Below are positions 32,800-44,799 of a stretch of 64,000 nt of DNA, piece after piece. Source of the stretch: Camellia lanceoleosa (lineage: Eukaryota > Streptophyta > Magnoliopsida > Ericales > Theaceae); NCBI GenBank assembly GCA_025200525.1, contig CM045761.1, positions 103,640,182 to 103,704,181 of the forward strand. Direction: 5' to 3'. Under the pieces are notes generated by a model. That model ran no database searches and was not told where the DNA came from. It saw only the letters and a program-made list of their open reading frames with translations. Position numbers and translations under genes: made by a program. Positions within the stretch are counted from its first letter, which is position 1. Each line of letters begins with the position of its first letter.

Positions 32800-35700
32800 T
32801 GGATATTCTTTTTTGGAACTACAGGGGTGCCGAAAATGATAGATTCAAGAGGTATCTGAGGGATCTTGTGAGGGTCCATAAGCCAACCATGACCATTCTA
32901 TTGGAAAGGCAGAAATTAACACTATGGGTATGTACTTTAATCATTTGGCTTTTCTGGCTTCAGCTCATGTCGATCCAATTTGCCGAAGTGTTGGAATATG
33001 GGTGCTTTGGAATACCAGTCAAGCAAATGTACGAGTGACGGAAGCAAACTGCCAAATGATCACTGCAACCATCTCAAGACAAGATTATCCAGATTGGGTG
33101 TTGTCCGTGGTGTATGCCAGTCCGGACAGTAGGTTGAGGGATGAGCTATGGGAAGGGCTTGAATCTATAGCCCAAAATACCCAAGACCCATGGCTTGTAG
33201 TAGGTGATTTCAATGACTACTCTAGCTCTGAGGAAAAGTGTAGTTTCTTAGTCACACAAAATCAAAGCCAAAATCTTAGCCAAATTCACAGGAGAAGCAA
33301 AAAATTTGCGGAAATAATCAATGCTTGTAATTTGATGGATATGGGATGTGTGGGGCCAAGACTAACATGGACTAACAATCGAAAAGGGTGGGCTCTTTGC
33401 AACACAGAATGACAAACTTTGTTTCTAAAGAGTTATGTTCGTAATCTACCATGCACTTATTCAGACCACTCACCTCTAATAGTCTTCACTCAAGGTAACA
33501 ATCTAACATTTTCTCCTGTTAAATCTTTTAAATTTCAAGCTGCTTGGATTACTCATGACGGTTTTCGTAGAAAACAAGGATCAACGGTTGCAGTCTAATC
33601 AACACCATCTTCAGGATAATCTTGATTCTTTGGCCACTTTGGCTATGGCTTGAAATAGAAACGTTTTTGGAAATATTTTCAGGAAAAAATGGTGGTTATT
33701 GGGACGAATTAATGGCATCCAAACTTCTCAAGCCATAAATTACTTCCATAATCTCCATTGCTTGGAAAATGAGCTCATTGATTAGTTCAATGAAGTCCTT
33801 TACCAAAGAAGAATTACTGTGGTTTCAAAAGTCTCGTGCTAATTGGATTGCCCAGGGAGAGAGGAACACTAAGTTCTTTCTCCTCTCTACCATTATTAGA
33901 AGAAGAAGGTCAAAGATTGAAGTTCTAAAAAATAGCTGGTGTGTGGGTGGACAATCCTACTGAGTTGAAAGGGCTGGTGAATAACTATTTCCAAAACCTC
34001 TTTTCCTTTACACCAACAACTTCTCTTAACCACTGGAACAATTTGGCTTGCAATATTAACTCTGAGGACAATCTTAACCTTGTTAGACACATCGCTAATG
34101 AGGAAGTTTGGAGAGCTATTAAGAATATCAAAGCCTTCAAAGCCTTGGGGAGGGATGGATTTCAAGCCATTTTTTACCACACCTTTTGGGATATTGTTGG
34201 GGGGTCTGTGACTGAGTTCGTACGCAATTATTTCTCTAATAGAACCATTCCGCATGAAATCAACAGAACCCTTATAGCTCTCATACCTAAAGTTGAAAAC
34301 CCTAAAACTGTCAAGCAATTTCGCCTTATCAGTTTATGTAATGTCACATACAAAATTATTACCTATATCCTTGTGGGCAGAATAAAACCTCTTCTTAATG
34401 CTATTATCAGTCCTAATTAGAGAAGCTTCATTCCGGGGAGATCTACAAGCAATAACATTATTATAACTCAAGAAGCTATTCATATATTGAGAAGGATGAA
34501 AGGAAATGCATGCCACATGATTCTAAAGATTGATTTGGAAAAGGCATACGACAACATTTCCTAGGAATTTGTCGAACAAACTCTTCTTGAATTCAACTTT
34601 GATTATAAGTTTATAGAGTTGGTGATGAATTGTGTCACAAGCTTGAGCACTGCTATTCTTTGAAATGGAGAACCTCTTGATGAATTTAAAACTAGGAAGG
34701 GCCTTCAGAAAGGAGATCCACTATCTCCTTACCTTTTTGTCTTATGCATGGAAAGGCTTTCAAACATGATCAACCAAAAAGTAGAGGCTAAGGACTGGAG
34801 GGGTCTATCCGTATCAAAAAAAGGTCCCAATATCTCTTACTTATTTTTTACAGATGCCTTGATTCTTTTTGCCAAAGCTGATGCAGTGAACTGTCATACC
34901 ATTCTTGAAGTGTTGAATGAGTTTAGCATGATATCTAGGTTGAAAGTTAATCTCACCAAATCCAAACTTTTTGTTTCCCCAAATTTTGAAAGGCAAAAGG
35001 CCAAAGATTTGAGTAATATGTGTGGTATTCATTTAACCCAAAACCTGGGTAGGTATCTTGGAGTTCCCCTTCTCCACTCCAGAGTCAATCAAACCCAGTT
35101 CAATTCCATTCTAGAGAGAATACAACAAAAACTTGCTAGATGGAAGACTGGTGTGTTATCTTTGGCTGGGAGAGCAGCACTGATTCAATCAGTGACTAAT
35201 GCAATCCCAACATACACCATGCAAACTTTGGAAATTCTACATAAAGTGCATGATGAGATTGATAGAGTCAATCAAAACTTTCTCTAGGGTGATTCAATAG
35301 AGAGGAAGAAAGTGCATCTAGTCAATTGGCAACATGTGTGTCAAAACAAAAAAAATGGTGGCCTAGGGATTAGGGGGCTAGGGATCAGAACCTAGCCTTA
35401 CTATCCAAACTTGGCTGGAAAATGTTGAATGAGGAGGAAGGACTTTGGGTAAAGGTGCTAAGAAATAAATACTTGGGTAGTCATTCATTTCTCAATAAGA
35501 AAAAGAGTAGGGCAGCATTGCATATTTGGAAAGGAATCTTGAATACCAGAAACCTCCTTGCTAAGGGGGTTCAGTGGACTATTGGAAGGGGTTCTAAGGT
35601 AAGAGTTTGGAAGGACTGGTGGTGTGGTGATAAGGCCTTGTTTGAGGCTAACATCACTCACACTAGTCAAGCCATTGACTATGAGGATATTACAGTCTTG

Positions 35701-36763
35701 GATGAAAATGGGGAGTAGGACCTAACCCACATTTATAGCATCTTTTCCTTGCTTATTGCTTCTGAGATTCTAAAAATTTAGCCTCCCAGAAACAATTGTG
35801 GCAAGGATGAACCAAGATGGAGGAAATCTCCTAATGGAGATTTTTTTACATCTAGTGCTTATGATCTTATTATGAACGCTCAATTCTTGGAGGGTGATTG
35901 GAGTTGGATTTGGAAACTTAAGCTTCCTCAAAAGCTTAAGAGTTTTATGCACAAGAGGGATTTTATTGAAAATCTCAATTGCCCTAGTTGTGATACAGTG
36001 GAGGATTTAGACCACTTGCTTCGAGTATGAGTGTTTGGAAGCAAGTTTTGATCAAGTTTGGTACTTGAGAATGAGCTCAATTCCATTTAAAGCTTGGATC
36101 AGATTGAATGTGAAAGGGAAGAGCTCTCAACATCAACTCTTTGTTATAATCTTGTGGATTATTTAGAAAAATAGAAACAAATTTCTTGACTATTCTAAAG
36201 AAATTAACAAAGCTTTTAACTCTCTTGTTACAGCTCCTCTACAACCTAAAAGCTCATCTATGTGGTTGTGCTCACCTGTAGGGAGAACCAAACTCAATAC
36301 GGATGGAAGCCTCAGAGGCAAGCACAATAATGGAGGATTTGGAGGTTTGTTCTGAGATGAGAATGGAACATAGATCAATGGCTATTAAGGCAGAATGGAG
36401 AGGTGCACCAGCTAGCAGGCAGAGCTCTTGACAATATACAAAGGACTCACTATCATCCTACAAAGAGGCATGAATCAAGTAATCATCGAGACGGATGCGG
36501 AGCAAGTAATGCGACTGCTGAATGAAAACCAAGTGAAAAATGACTTTTCCAAGGAATTGTAGAAGATTTCAAGGATTATTCTAAGGGGATGCGAATGCTG
36601 AGTCTAGAATGTCCGCAGAGGAGCCAACATTTGTGTGGATGCTCTAGCAAAACTTGGAGCTAATCAACCCCTTGAACTGCTCATTATAAATGACCCACCA
36701 GAAGAAATCCGCTATGCTTTAGTTGCGAATATGATGTACTTGGCTGAGAGTGAAGAGGCTTAG
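32800..36763 (+). pseudogene. LINE ORF2: endonuclease, reverse transcriptase, RNase H
   Basis: Endonuclease/exonuclease/phosphatase domain: MDILFWNYRG (32802), HKPTMTILLE, WVLSVVYASPD, WLVVGDFND (33183-33220), TYSDHSPL (33447). Reverse transcriptase: LIALIPKVENPKTVKQFRLI (34270-34330), SFIPGRS, LKIDLEKAYD, KGLQKGDPLSPYLFVLCMER (34697-34758), then the active site as LFFTDALILF (34841-34870), where the FADD box is FTDA: the second Asp is lost. zf-RVT: WTIGRGSKVRVWKDWW. RNase H: KLNTDGSLRG (36292), IIETDAEQV (36484), ICVDALAKLGA (36631). Stops at 33410, 34417, 34561, 34661, 35285, 35716 and more. Inactive. Confidence 0.92.
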
Positions 36764-36820
36764 TCCCTTTTGTTTGTTCTTTCTGTTGTACCAATAAATA
36801 AATAAATAAATAATAAAGAA

Positions 36821-37557
36821 TGCGTAGTTTGTTCATCTCGCATAAGTTTGTCTTTATGAACTTAATATTTTAGCGCATGTCCCTTTGAATAAAGAAAATC
36901 TAAATTTAAATTTATCACCCATACTCCCTAATATCTAATTATTTAAAAAAAATTACATAAATAATTTACACAAAAGTCTTACCATATAAATGATAGAACT
37001 TGACCCCATAAAAGGCACAACCACCCCAAAACTTTCGGGTAAGAGTGTAGTAGATGTACACAAGGGTATTTTGGAAAGAAGTTAAAAAAGCCAATTTTTG
37101 ATTTTTAAATTTTTTTATACAAAAAAGTCACAAAAAGTTAACTTTTTTAACCAAAAAAGTCATAAAAAAATCAAAAAATTAAAAAGTTAACTTTTATTAA
37201 CTTTTCAAAACACTACACAATCTAAAACTCTGATGCTGAAGTCACCTGGACCCTTTGTCTCGAAAAATTATTCCGTGGCCTTGAGACAACGTTATAGAAT
37301 TATAAGTCTCAATTCTTTAATCAATTAATCACAACACTTTTAAAATACCATTTAATCATGCGTCATCCATAACTACCATAACTACTAAGAGGTTGTTTGA
37401 AGTGATCTAAATAAATATATTTTTTTAACTTTTTATGAAATATAAATTGAGTTTGGATTAGATTTGAAATGATGTATTAAAAAAGTGATACAACTTAAAT
37501 AAGATGATAACTTTTTAACATTTTATTTTTTTCAAGACATGCCAAACTAAACCTAAA
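36821..37557. other. AT-rich intergenic DNA
   Basis: Nothing recognised apart from repeated AAAAAAGT/TTAAC words at 37080-37200. Non-coding. Confidence 0.5.
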
Positions 37558-37683
37558 TAACTTCTCATTTCTCTCATATCATTTAATCATACGTCATTCA
37601 TAACTACTAAATAACTTCTCATTTCTCTCATATCATTTAATCATACGTCATTCATAACTACTAAATAACTTCTCATTTCTCTC
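37558..37683. repeat. 54-bp tandem repeat, 2.3 copies
   Basis: Units at 37558-37611, 37612-37665 and a partial third to 37683. The unit starts TAACTTCTCATTTCTCTCAT. The first two copies are identical, so the duplication looks recent. Confidence 0.95.
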
Positions 37684-37731
37684 CAATTTTCTGTTTTTGA
37701 GTTGTTTTCAATGCACACGCCCAAAACTGAC

Positions 37732-37988
37732 GAATCTAGATCCTCTCCTTGAGCTTGGTGTTTGAGTTTGAGGATTAGATTTTATTGAAACTTTTTTCTA
37801 TACAAATTGATTCAAAATTACTTTCAAAAATTTTTTTAATATAAAAATATTCTGAAAAAATCAAATTGATCAAATATTCAGATATTAGAAAATATTAAAT
37901 TAGAAAACTTCTTAATAAAAAAATATTAACAAATCCTTATTTCTGCCTCAATACTGAGTGACAGGAAAAGCTCAAGGAGAGATCACTC
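37732..37988. mobile_element. MITE, same family as 39624, degenerate
   Basis: Left end GAATCTAGATCCTCTCCTTG; right end holds AAGCTCAAGGAGAGATC, the inverted counterpart. No clear 9-bp duplication. Confidence 0.6.
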
Positions 37989-38014
37989 AATAAACTCAAG
38001 CCCTCATTCTGACG

Positions 38015-38262
38015 AATCTAGATCTCTCCTTGAGCTTTGTGTTTTTTATTTATCAAGCCAAAACATTCGGATCCACTTTTTCAATTTTTCTGAATAATAG
38101 ATACCGTTAATTTTCAATATTTATTTTCTGATAAAGAAAAATGTAAAATCATCAAAATGAGATTTACGAAAATATATGTTCGAAAAACATTTTATTAAAA
38201 ATATATTAAAATTCAATTTTACAAAATCGACCAAGGACCCCATTATTTTCGAGCCTCAGCTC
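38015..38262. mobile_element. MITE relic, same family
   Basis: Starts GAATCTAGATCTCTCCTTGA, with internal words shared with 39624-39974 (TATGTTCGAAAAA, TTTATTAAAAA) and ends near CCTCAGCTCAAGCAG. Boundaries approximate. Confidence 0.5.
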
Positions 38263-39614
38263 AAGCAGGCTAAACGGAGAATGATTAAAACTGACTACGT
38301 TTGTCAAACAGTCTGACGCACAAGCCATCACAAAAGAGGAAAGAGCAGTACGTCAATTTCAAATTGATGACTCTTTTGCTTTTTGTCAGATAATTATCTA
38401 GTCTAGTTTTTGAGTAACAAAAAATCTTTTAATTCTTTTTGACTTTTTTTTTTCAGTATTTTTTTTTTCCCATTTTTTGGTCCTTTTAAATTTGATCCAA
38501 TTTGATCCACTCAGGAGAAGGTTTGAAGTTTGGTGATTACACTTGACAGGAGATACACAGGCGAAGTATTGTAAGTCTCTATGGCCCCGTTTGGGGATGT
38601 GGGGATCCTGGGATCTGTGGTGTTTCGATGAGGTTTTTCTCTTTTTTTTTTTGATAATTTAATTTATTCATATTGTACGATTCGTTGAGTATATTATTCA
38701 TACAAAAAATTAAGATAATTAAAAATCAACAACCTTATGATAAGATTCAAATTATTTTTAAAAAATTATGAAAATCATGTAAACCATTTATTTTTCTTTA
38801 AAAAAAAATATGCTCTTGTTATAAGTTATAGATTTTTAATTAATTTGATTTTTTACATAAATGATCTATTCAATGAACTTTAATATAAACGATTCAGATT
38901 ATCAAAAAAAGACTTTGAAAAATCCCCAAGGGTACCACAAATCACTTCCGTGACTTAGCCACAATAGCTTAGTCCCTGTTTGGAGAGTAGAATTTTTAAT
39001 CAAAAAGTTAAAAATCACTATAAGTTGTCAAATCACTCTCTCTATTTTTTTACATATCATTTTGTAAAAAATCAATTAAAATAACCAATTCTCAAGCAAG
39101 TATTGAAAAGGAAGATTGGCTAAAACCGGAGAATTACCACTTCATTGCTTTCATTTTCATATGTATATATGGTTATAATTATTTCCAAGTGTGCCTATGA
39201 TGTAGTAAGTTTTTGTTTTTCTCTTAGGTATTTTTTATATTTTTTTTGATCTTTTTTAAATTTGATCCAATTTTTAAAATCTTTAAAAGGGTTTTTACTC
39301 TAGAACTACTTAAAATAAAAAGAAAGGAAAGTTTCATTAAACATGAAATGAAAGTATAAAAAAAAATTTTAAAAAAAAAAAAAAGAAGCAAAATGCTAGT
39401 GATTGTCACTGTAGTATTGTTTAATATTAAAATTTGAATAAATAATATTTTGAAAATGACGAGAAGGTTAAAAAAAGTAAAAATTAATGAAATATATCTT
39501 TGTGTTCTTATTTATTTTTTATATTTATGTATCTCTTGTTTTAATTATTAGCCGCAAATATTTAATATTACTAATAAATATACTAACAAACATACCAACT
39601 AAGATAGAAGGCTT
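38263..39614. other. AT-rich DNA, possible small MITE relics
   Basis: CCCCGTTTGGGGATGTGG at 38583 and TAGTCCCTGTTTGGAG at 38972 look like MITE ends, but no matching partner or target duplication could be found. No genes. Confidence 0.4.
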
Positions 39615-39623
39615 ATATATAGG

Positions 39624-39974
39624 GAATCTGGATCCTCTCCTTGAGCTTGGTGCTTGAGCTCGGTCCTTGAGGCCCTTCGGGTCCACTTTGAGGTCCGATT
39701 TTGATAATTTGAACCGTTCATCTTTTAATGTTTACTCAGTTTAAGATACCTGTAAAAAATCAAATTGATCGGATATCAGAAAGTATGTGTTCGAAAAATT
39801 GTTTATTAAAAAATAGTTTGTAGTCCCAATTTTCTGAACACATACTTTCTGATATCCGTTCAACTTGATTTTTTACAGGTAACTTATAAATATTCAAAAT
39901 ATCAAAAACTTGTATCAAAAGCCTCAAAGTGAACCCAAAGCCTCAAGGAAAGCTCAAGGAGAGGATCCAAATTC
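39624..39974. mobile_element. MULE-type MITE with perfect 9-bp duplication
   Basis: 351 bp. Left end GAATCTGGATCCTCTCCTTG, right end (reverse complement) GAATTTGGATCCTCTCCTTG; both continue AGCTT, 24 of 25 identical. Flanked by ATATATAGG at 39615-39623 and 39975-39983, the 9-bp duplication of Mutator-like elements. Non-coding. Confidence 0.93.
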
Positions 39975-40056
39975 ATATATAGGTGCTATCGCTGGTTGTG
40001 AGACTCATGTAGTATTGTGTTTAGTAATTTGGCATCTAGCTAAGCACATAATATTA

Positions 40057-40473
40057 GCTTGTTTGGTTAGAATTTTTAAAAAATACTTTTTAGAAAATTT
40101 TATTTGTTTATTTTTTGTATTTTTTGTTTTTATTAAATTTTTTTAATATTTTAAACAATTTTTTTTTATTTTTTAGATATACCTAACATAAATATACCTA
40201 AAAAGTAAAAAATTTGTGAAAAAATCTTTTAAAAATTCACTAAATACCAAAAATAAAAAAAAATACAAGAATTTAGTACATTTTTTGTATTTTTATGTAT
40301 TTATTAATTTTTTAAAATATTTTTTCACAAATTTTTTATTTTTTAGATACATCTAAATAAGGTGCATCTAAAAAGTAAAAAAAAAAATATTTAAAATTTT
40401 TAAAAATATTCACTAAAAACAAAAAAGTACAAAAATCAAAAAACTCAATCCAAAAATTCCAAACCAAACACGC
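40057..40473. mobile_element. Tourist-like MITE with two internal hairpins
   Basis: Left end GCTTGTTTGGTTAGAATTTT; right end (reverse complement) GCGTGTTTGGTTTGGAATTT. Flanks TTA (40054-40056) and TGA (40474-40476), close to a TWA duplication. Inside are two successive imperfect palindromes centred near 40185 and 40355, each with TTTTTTAGATAYAYCTAA on the left and ACCTAAAAAGTAAAAAA-like on the right. Confidence 0.7.
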
Positions 40474-40796
40474 TGATTATTTTTATTATATTTATTCAAA
40501 CATTTATTAGTGTTTCTAATATTGTTAATATTTTTACAAGCTTCAAGGCTAAATTTATTATGGTGGAGATCCAATTGAAACTCTTATTTTTAATAGAAAA
40601 GCGAAGGAACAAAAAAATAAAAATAAAAATTTATTCAGATTGTTATTATATGATCCAAATTCAGTCTTTAAAATGAGCCTGTATCTAAAATAAAATTTGA
40701 ACCATCCTTTGAATTTTAAAAATTATGAAAACCATGTGGTATTAAATTATTGGTTCATATAACCATTTATAATTTTAAATTCTTAACAGTATTTCA

Positions 40797-41427
40797 TAGG
40801 GTTGGGTATAAGATTATTCAAACCGCACAACCCGTTCAACCCAAACTGATATGTATATAAATGGGTGGTTTCGCAGACACAATACGGACGAATGCAGTTT
40901 GGAATATGGCATAATTGCGGGTTGCAGGTTTAACCTGCACTCGCAAGAGCCCACCCGCACTTACATTTTTTTATTTTTTATTTTTTAATAAAAAAACATG
41001 GGCTGCTGATTTTATTCATCCTATCCTAGATATTTTTGGCCAACACACCAAATCTTAATTTCATGATGCAAAAAGATATGTTGTAGAGAACATTATTTTT
41101 GAATGTTGTTGTTTTTGTTTGTTTTTGTTTCCTCCGTAAACATTGTAGGAAATTGAATCTACTTCTTCCTTGAGGGGAAATTGAATATGTTAATTACTTT
41201 TGAAATTGAAATCAATCTTATATTATATTGAATCTGAAAATTGAAATTGAATCTGGAAATTGAAAAAATCTAATTAAAAACAGAAACACATCCGCATAAA
41301 TTCTATCCAAGACAAACCGCAACTCGTGACTGCAGCGGTTGCGGGTTGAATTTTTCTCAAACCGCATATATGTTGACGGGTCCAAACCGATTTGTAAATC
41401 GTCCAAAACCGAACCGCGAACACCCTA
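40797..41427. mobile_element. hAT-type MITE
   Basis: 631 bp; left end TAGGGTTGGGTATA, right end (reverse complement) TAGGGTGTTCGCGGTTCGG. Subterminal Cys-free GC-rich words (AACCGCACAACCCG, GCGGGTTG) on both sides. Flanks GTATTTCA (40789-40796) and GTATCTTA (41428-41435), 6 of 8 identical. No gene. Confidence 0.68.
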
Positions 41428-41502
41428 GTATCTTATGCGCATATATGGCATTCTCATTTAAGCATAGAAGTCAACCAAAAAATTAAAAAGGAAAACTTAT
41501 TA

Positions 41503-43149
41503 GGCTCTGTATGGTTTAGTTTTAGAATTATAATTTGAGTGTGAAATTATAATTTAAATGTGGAATTATGAGTTGAGTTTTAAAAAGAGAAAGGCAGCGT
41601 TTGGTTTTGTTTTGTAATCGTAATTCCAATAAAAATATTGCAAAACTCTTTTCGAAACTCATAACTAAATATACATATCAAAAACATATCAAACTAAATT
41701 AAAAAACTATTTTAAAAACTCATAACCAAGCACACAACTTAAAACTCTTTTCAAAACTCAAAACAAAACTCCTTTCAAAATTCTATTTTTTTTAAAAAAA
41801 CATCAAAAAAATATTTTTTTATTTTGTTTTTTAAAATTATTTTTTGACTCATGATTTAAGTGTGAAGCTGTGTTTCGAGTTATGAGTTTTGAAATAAGAA
41901 ATTTTGTTTTTTGAATTTTATTTTGAAATTTTTTGGATTTATTTTTTTAAATACATAAAAAATTTCTTAATTTTATTTTTTTAGGGTAAATATTTTATAT
42001 TTTAAATATTTATTTATTTATTTTAATGTGCACTGTATTTCATACATTTGTATGTTGTATTTTTTGAAAAAAATATTTTAAATATAAAGTTTTTATTTTA
42101 AAATTAATATTTTATTTTATTTTGTAAATATATTTTCAAACATTTTAATTTTTTAATTATGTGTTTGGTTACGATTTAAGTGTGAAGTTTTGAATTATAT
42201 GTTGGTTACGATTTGACTATGGAGTTATGTTTTGAGTTTAAAATACTAAAAAAATTAAAATATTTACAAAAAAAAATAAAATATAATATTCAAAATACTT
42301 CAATAAAAATTATATATTTAAAATAAAAAATAAAATTTTCTTAAACATTTTAAAATATTTTTAAAAATAAATCCAAAAAATTTCAAAATACAACCTAAAA
42401 TTCAAAAACTCAAAATTCAAAATATAACTTAAAACTCTTTTCAAAACTCAAAACTCTGTTCAAAATTCAAATTTCAAAAACTCTTTTCAAAACTCACAGC
42501 CAAACAAATTTTATATTTTCAAAACTCAACTCACAAATCCACACTTAAATGACAACTCCACACTCAAATCATAAATCTAAAATTAAACCAAACGGTGGTT
42601 ATGAGTTTTGAAAAGAGATTTTGAATTTTGAAAAGAGTTTTGAATTGTATTTTGTGTTTTGAGTTTTTGAATTTTGAGTTCTATTTTGAAATTTTTTGGA
42701 TTTATTTTTTTTTAATATTAAAAAATATTTAAGAAAATTTTATTTTTTTATTTTAAATATTTTATTTTATTTTGTAAATATTTTAATTTTTTAATATTTT
42801 AAACTCAAAACACAACTCCACACTCAAATCGTAACCAAACACATTACAAAAAATTAAAATATTTAAAATATATTTATAAAATAAAATAAAATATTTAAAA
42901 TAAAAAAATAAAAAATAAAAATTATGTATTTAAAATAAAAATAAAAATTTTTAATATTTAAAAAATATTTTTAAAATAAAATACAGCACACAAATGTATG
43001 GAATATAGTTACATTAAAATAAATAAACAAATATTTAAAATATAAAATATTCACCCTAAAAAAATAAAATTAAGAAAACTTTTTAATATTTAAAAAAAAA
43101 ATCCAAAAAAATTCAAAATACAACTCAAAACTCATAACCAAAACCTTTT
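41503..43149. repeat. Foldback cluster, left part
   Basis: Alternating sense (GAGTTTTGAAAAGAGTTTTG) and antisense (CAAAACTCTTTTCAAAACTC) blocks. The outermost left word, GGTTTAGTTTTAGAATTATA at 41514, pairs with TAAATCTAAAATTAAACC at 42570-42590. Built by repeated self-insertion or inversion of one MITE-like foldback family. Interrupted by LTR C. Confidence 0.75.
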
Positions 43150-43337
43150 TATAGCAATTCTGGTTTAGACCTGACCCATTTGTTGCTTTTGGATCTGTGA
43201 ACACGTGTATTTAACTATTGTTCAACTCATTTTCATCTTATTGTTTGTTGGGTTTAGCGATTGGGAGTTTTGGTTGTATTCGAAATAGGTTGGGATGCTA
43301 GTTTTTCAATACATTGTTGCCCAGATATTTGCCTGTT

Positions 43338-43520
43338 TGCTTGAGTGATAATTCCTGCACTCAAGCGGTCTTTTACAGTCTGTAAAACTACTGAGAGTTT
43401 TATATCTGCGCTTGAGAGAACTTTTATAGGTCTAAACTATTGGGATAAGGTCATTGTGCACTCAAGCAATGGTTTTGGTTGTTTGAGCAATGTCACTTAC
43501 CATGTCTGTTCGCTCAAGCA
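43338..43520. repeat. Palindrome cluster C
   Basis: Decayed CTCGAG-like cores at 43340, 43360, 43411, 43461, 43482 and 43513. The pairs 43340/43360 and 43461/43482 are 20 and 21 bp apart. In LTR C the pair at 43340/43360 shows a partner that LTR B lacks for its core at 10202. Confidence 0.8.
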
Positions 43521-44008
43521 GTCTATGCATATATCAGCCCGAGAGACAGTCGTTTTCAATCACTTTTTCATCTCTTCTTCTCTCTAAACATTCCCCAAAC
43601 CCTAGATCTACTCTCTCTCTCTAGTTCTTGAACTCTTGCTCCAAATACTCTTAATCCGTTAATTTCCTAACCCTCGCCCTTTGGAGTAAAAGATAGAGCA
43701 CATCGAGGGTTTTGTTCTAATCGAAGAAGTTGGTGTTTTGACTCCATCGAGTTCTACCCATCGTTTCTTCTTGTCTTCTACTTCAAGATAGGAATTTCTT
43801 TGACTCTTTATATGATTTTTAGCTTAGTTATTTGGCTTTTTAAAAGATTTACTTCATTACAAGAAAAAACACATTCGGCGACCAAATTTCCAGACTAAAA
43901 AGAATTTGGTCGCTGAAAGTATAGCCTTCAGCGACTAAAAAAGCATTAGTAGCCAATTGTGAAGCTTTTTGGCGACTAAAAAAATTTAGTAGCCAAAAGT
44001 CTACAATT

Positions 44009-44491
44009 GGCGACCAAAAATAAGTTTGGTCGCCAATTATATGGATTTTACCGGCTAAAACATTTTTAGTAGCCAAAAGTATAGTTTTTGCCGACTAAAA
44101 AAATTTAGTAGCCAAAAGTCTACAATTGGCGACTAAAAATAAGTTTGGTCGCCAATTATATGGGTTTTACCGACTAAAACATTTTTAGTAGCCAAAAGTA
44201 TAGTTTTTGCCGACTAAAAAAAATTTAGTAGCCAAAAAGTCAACAATTGGCGACTAATTATAATTTTGGTAGCCAATTATGTGGGTTTTACCGACTAAAA
44301 CATTTTTAGTAGCCAAAAGTACAATTTTTGCCGACTAAAAAAAATTTAGTGACCAAAAAGTCTACAATTGGCGACTAATTATAAGTTTGGCCGCCAATTA
44401 TGTGGGTTTTACCGACTAAAACATTTTTAAGTAGCCAAAAGTAAGCTTTTTGGCGACTAAAAAAAATTTAGTAGCCAAAAAGTCTACAATT
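44009..44491. repeat. Four tandem 119-122-bp units in the CACTA element
   Basis: Units start at 44009, 44128, 44249 and 44370 and end at 44491. Each begins GGCGAC(C/T)AA and contains GGTCGCCAATTAT-like, TTTTACCGACTAAAACATTT and TTTAGTAGCCAAAAAGT words in the same order. Confidence 0.92.
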
Positions 44492-44736
44492 GATGACTAA
44501 AAATATGTTTAGTAGCGAAAAGTGGTCTTTTTTAGCGCGAAAGTCTCTTTGGCGACCAAAATTATTTTGGTCGCTAAAAGTTAAATTTTTATTTTTATTT
44601 TGCTACTAAATAATTTATTTTTACATAAATTATGTCAATAAAAATAATTATTTTTATACATATACTTTTATATTAATATGGGTCTATGTACTATATAAAT
44701 AATATATATTACATATATAATCATGTGGTATTATAG

Positions 44737-44799
44737 AGGCGTAGTGGGAAATGTGTGGTGCATAAGGTTTATGGTGTGGGAGGTTAGTGGTTCAAGTCT
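44737..44799 (+). promoter_or_regulatory. Pol III-like A and B boxes in the CACTA element
   Basis: AGGCGTAGTGGG at 44737-44748 fits box A (TRGCNNAGYNGG) at 11 of 12 positions; GGTTCAAGTCT at 44789-44799 fits box B (GGTTCGANTCC) at 9 of 11. Separation of 40 bases is normal for tRNA-type promoters. A T-rich stretch follows at 44833. No tRNA cloverleaf is evident. Likely a tRNA/SINE-derived insert; transcription is unproven. Confidence 0.5.

Larger units (their letters stand above)
30600..36820 (+). mobile_element. L1-type LINE, decayed
   Basis: Plant L1 with ORF1 (DUF4283 and zinc knuckle), ORF2 (endonuclease, reverse transcriptase, zf-RVT, RNase H) and a 3' tail of AATA repeats at 36793-36817. 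The 5' edge is not defined; GA/CA microsatellites at 30617-30690 precede ORF1. No target duplication found. Many stops: inactive. Confidence 0.9.
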
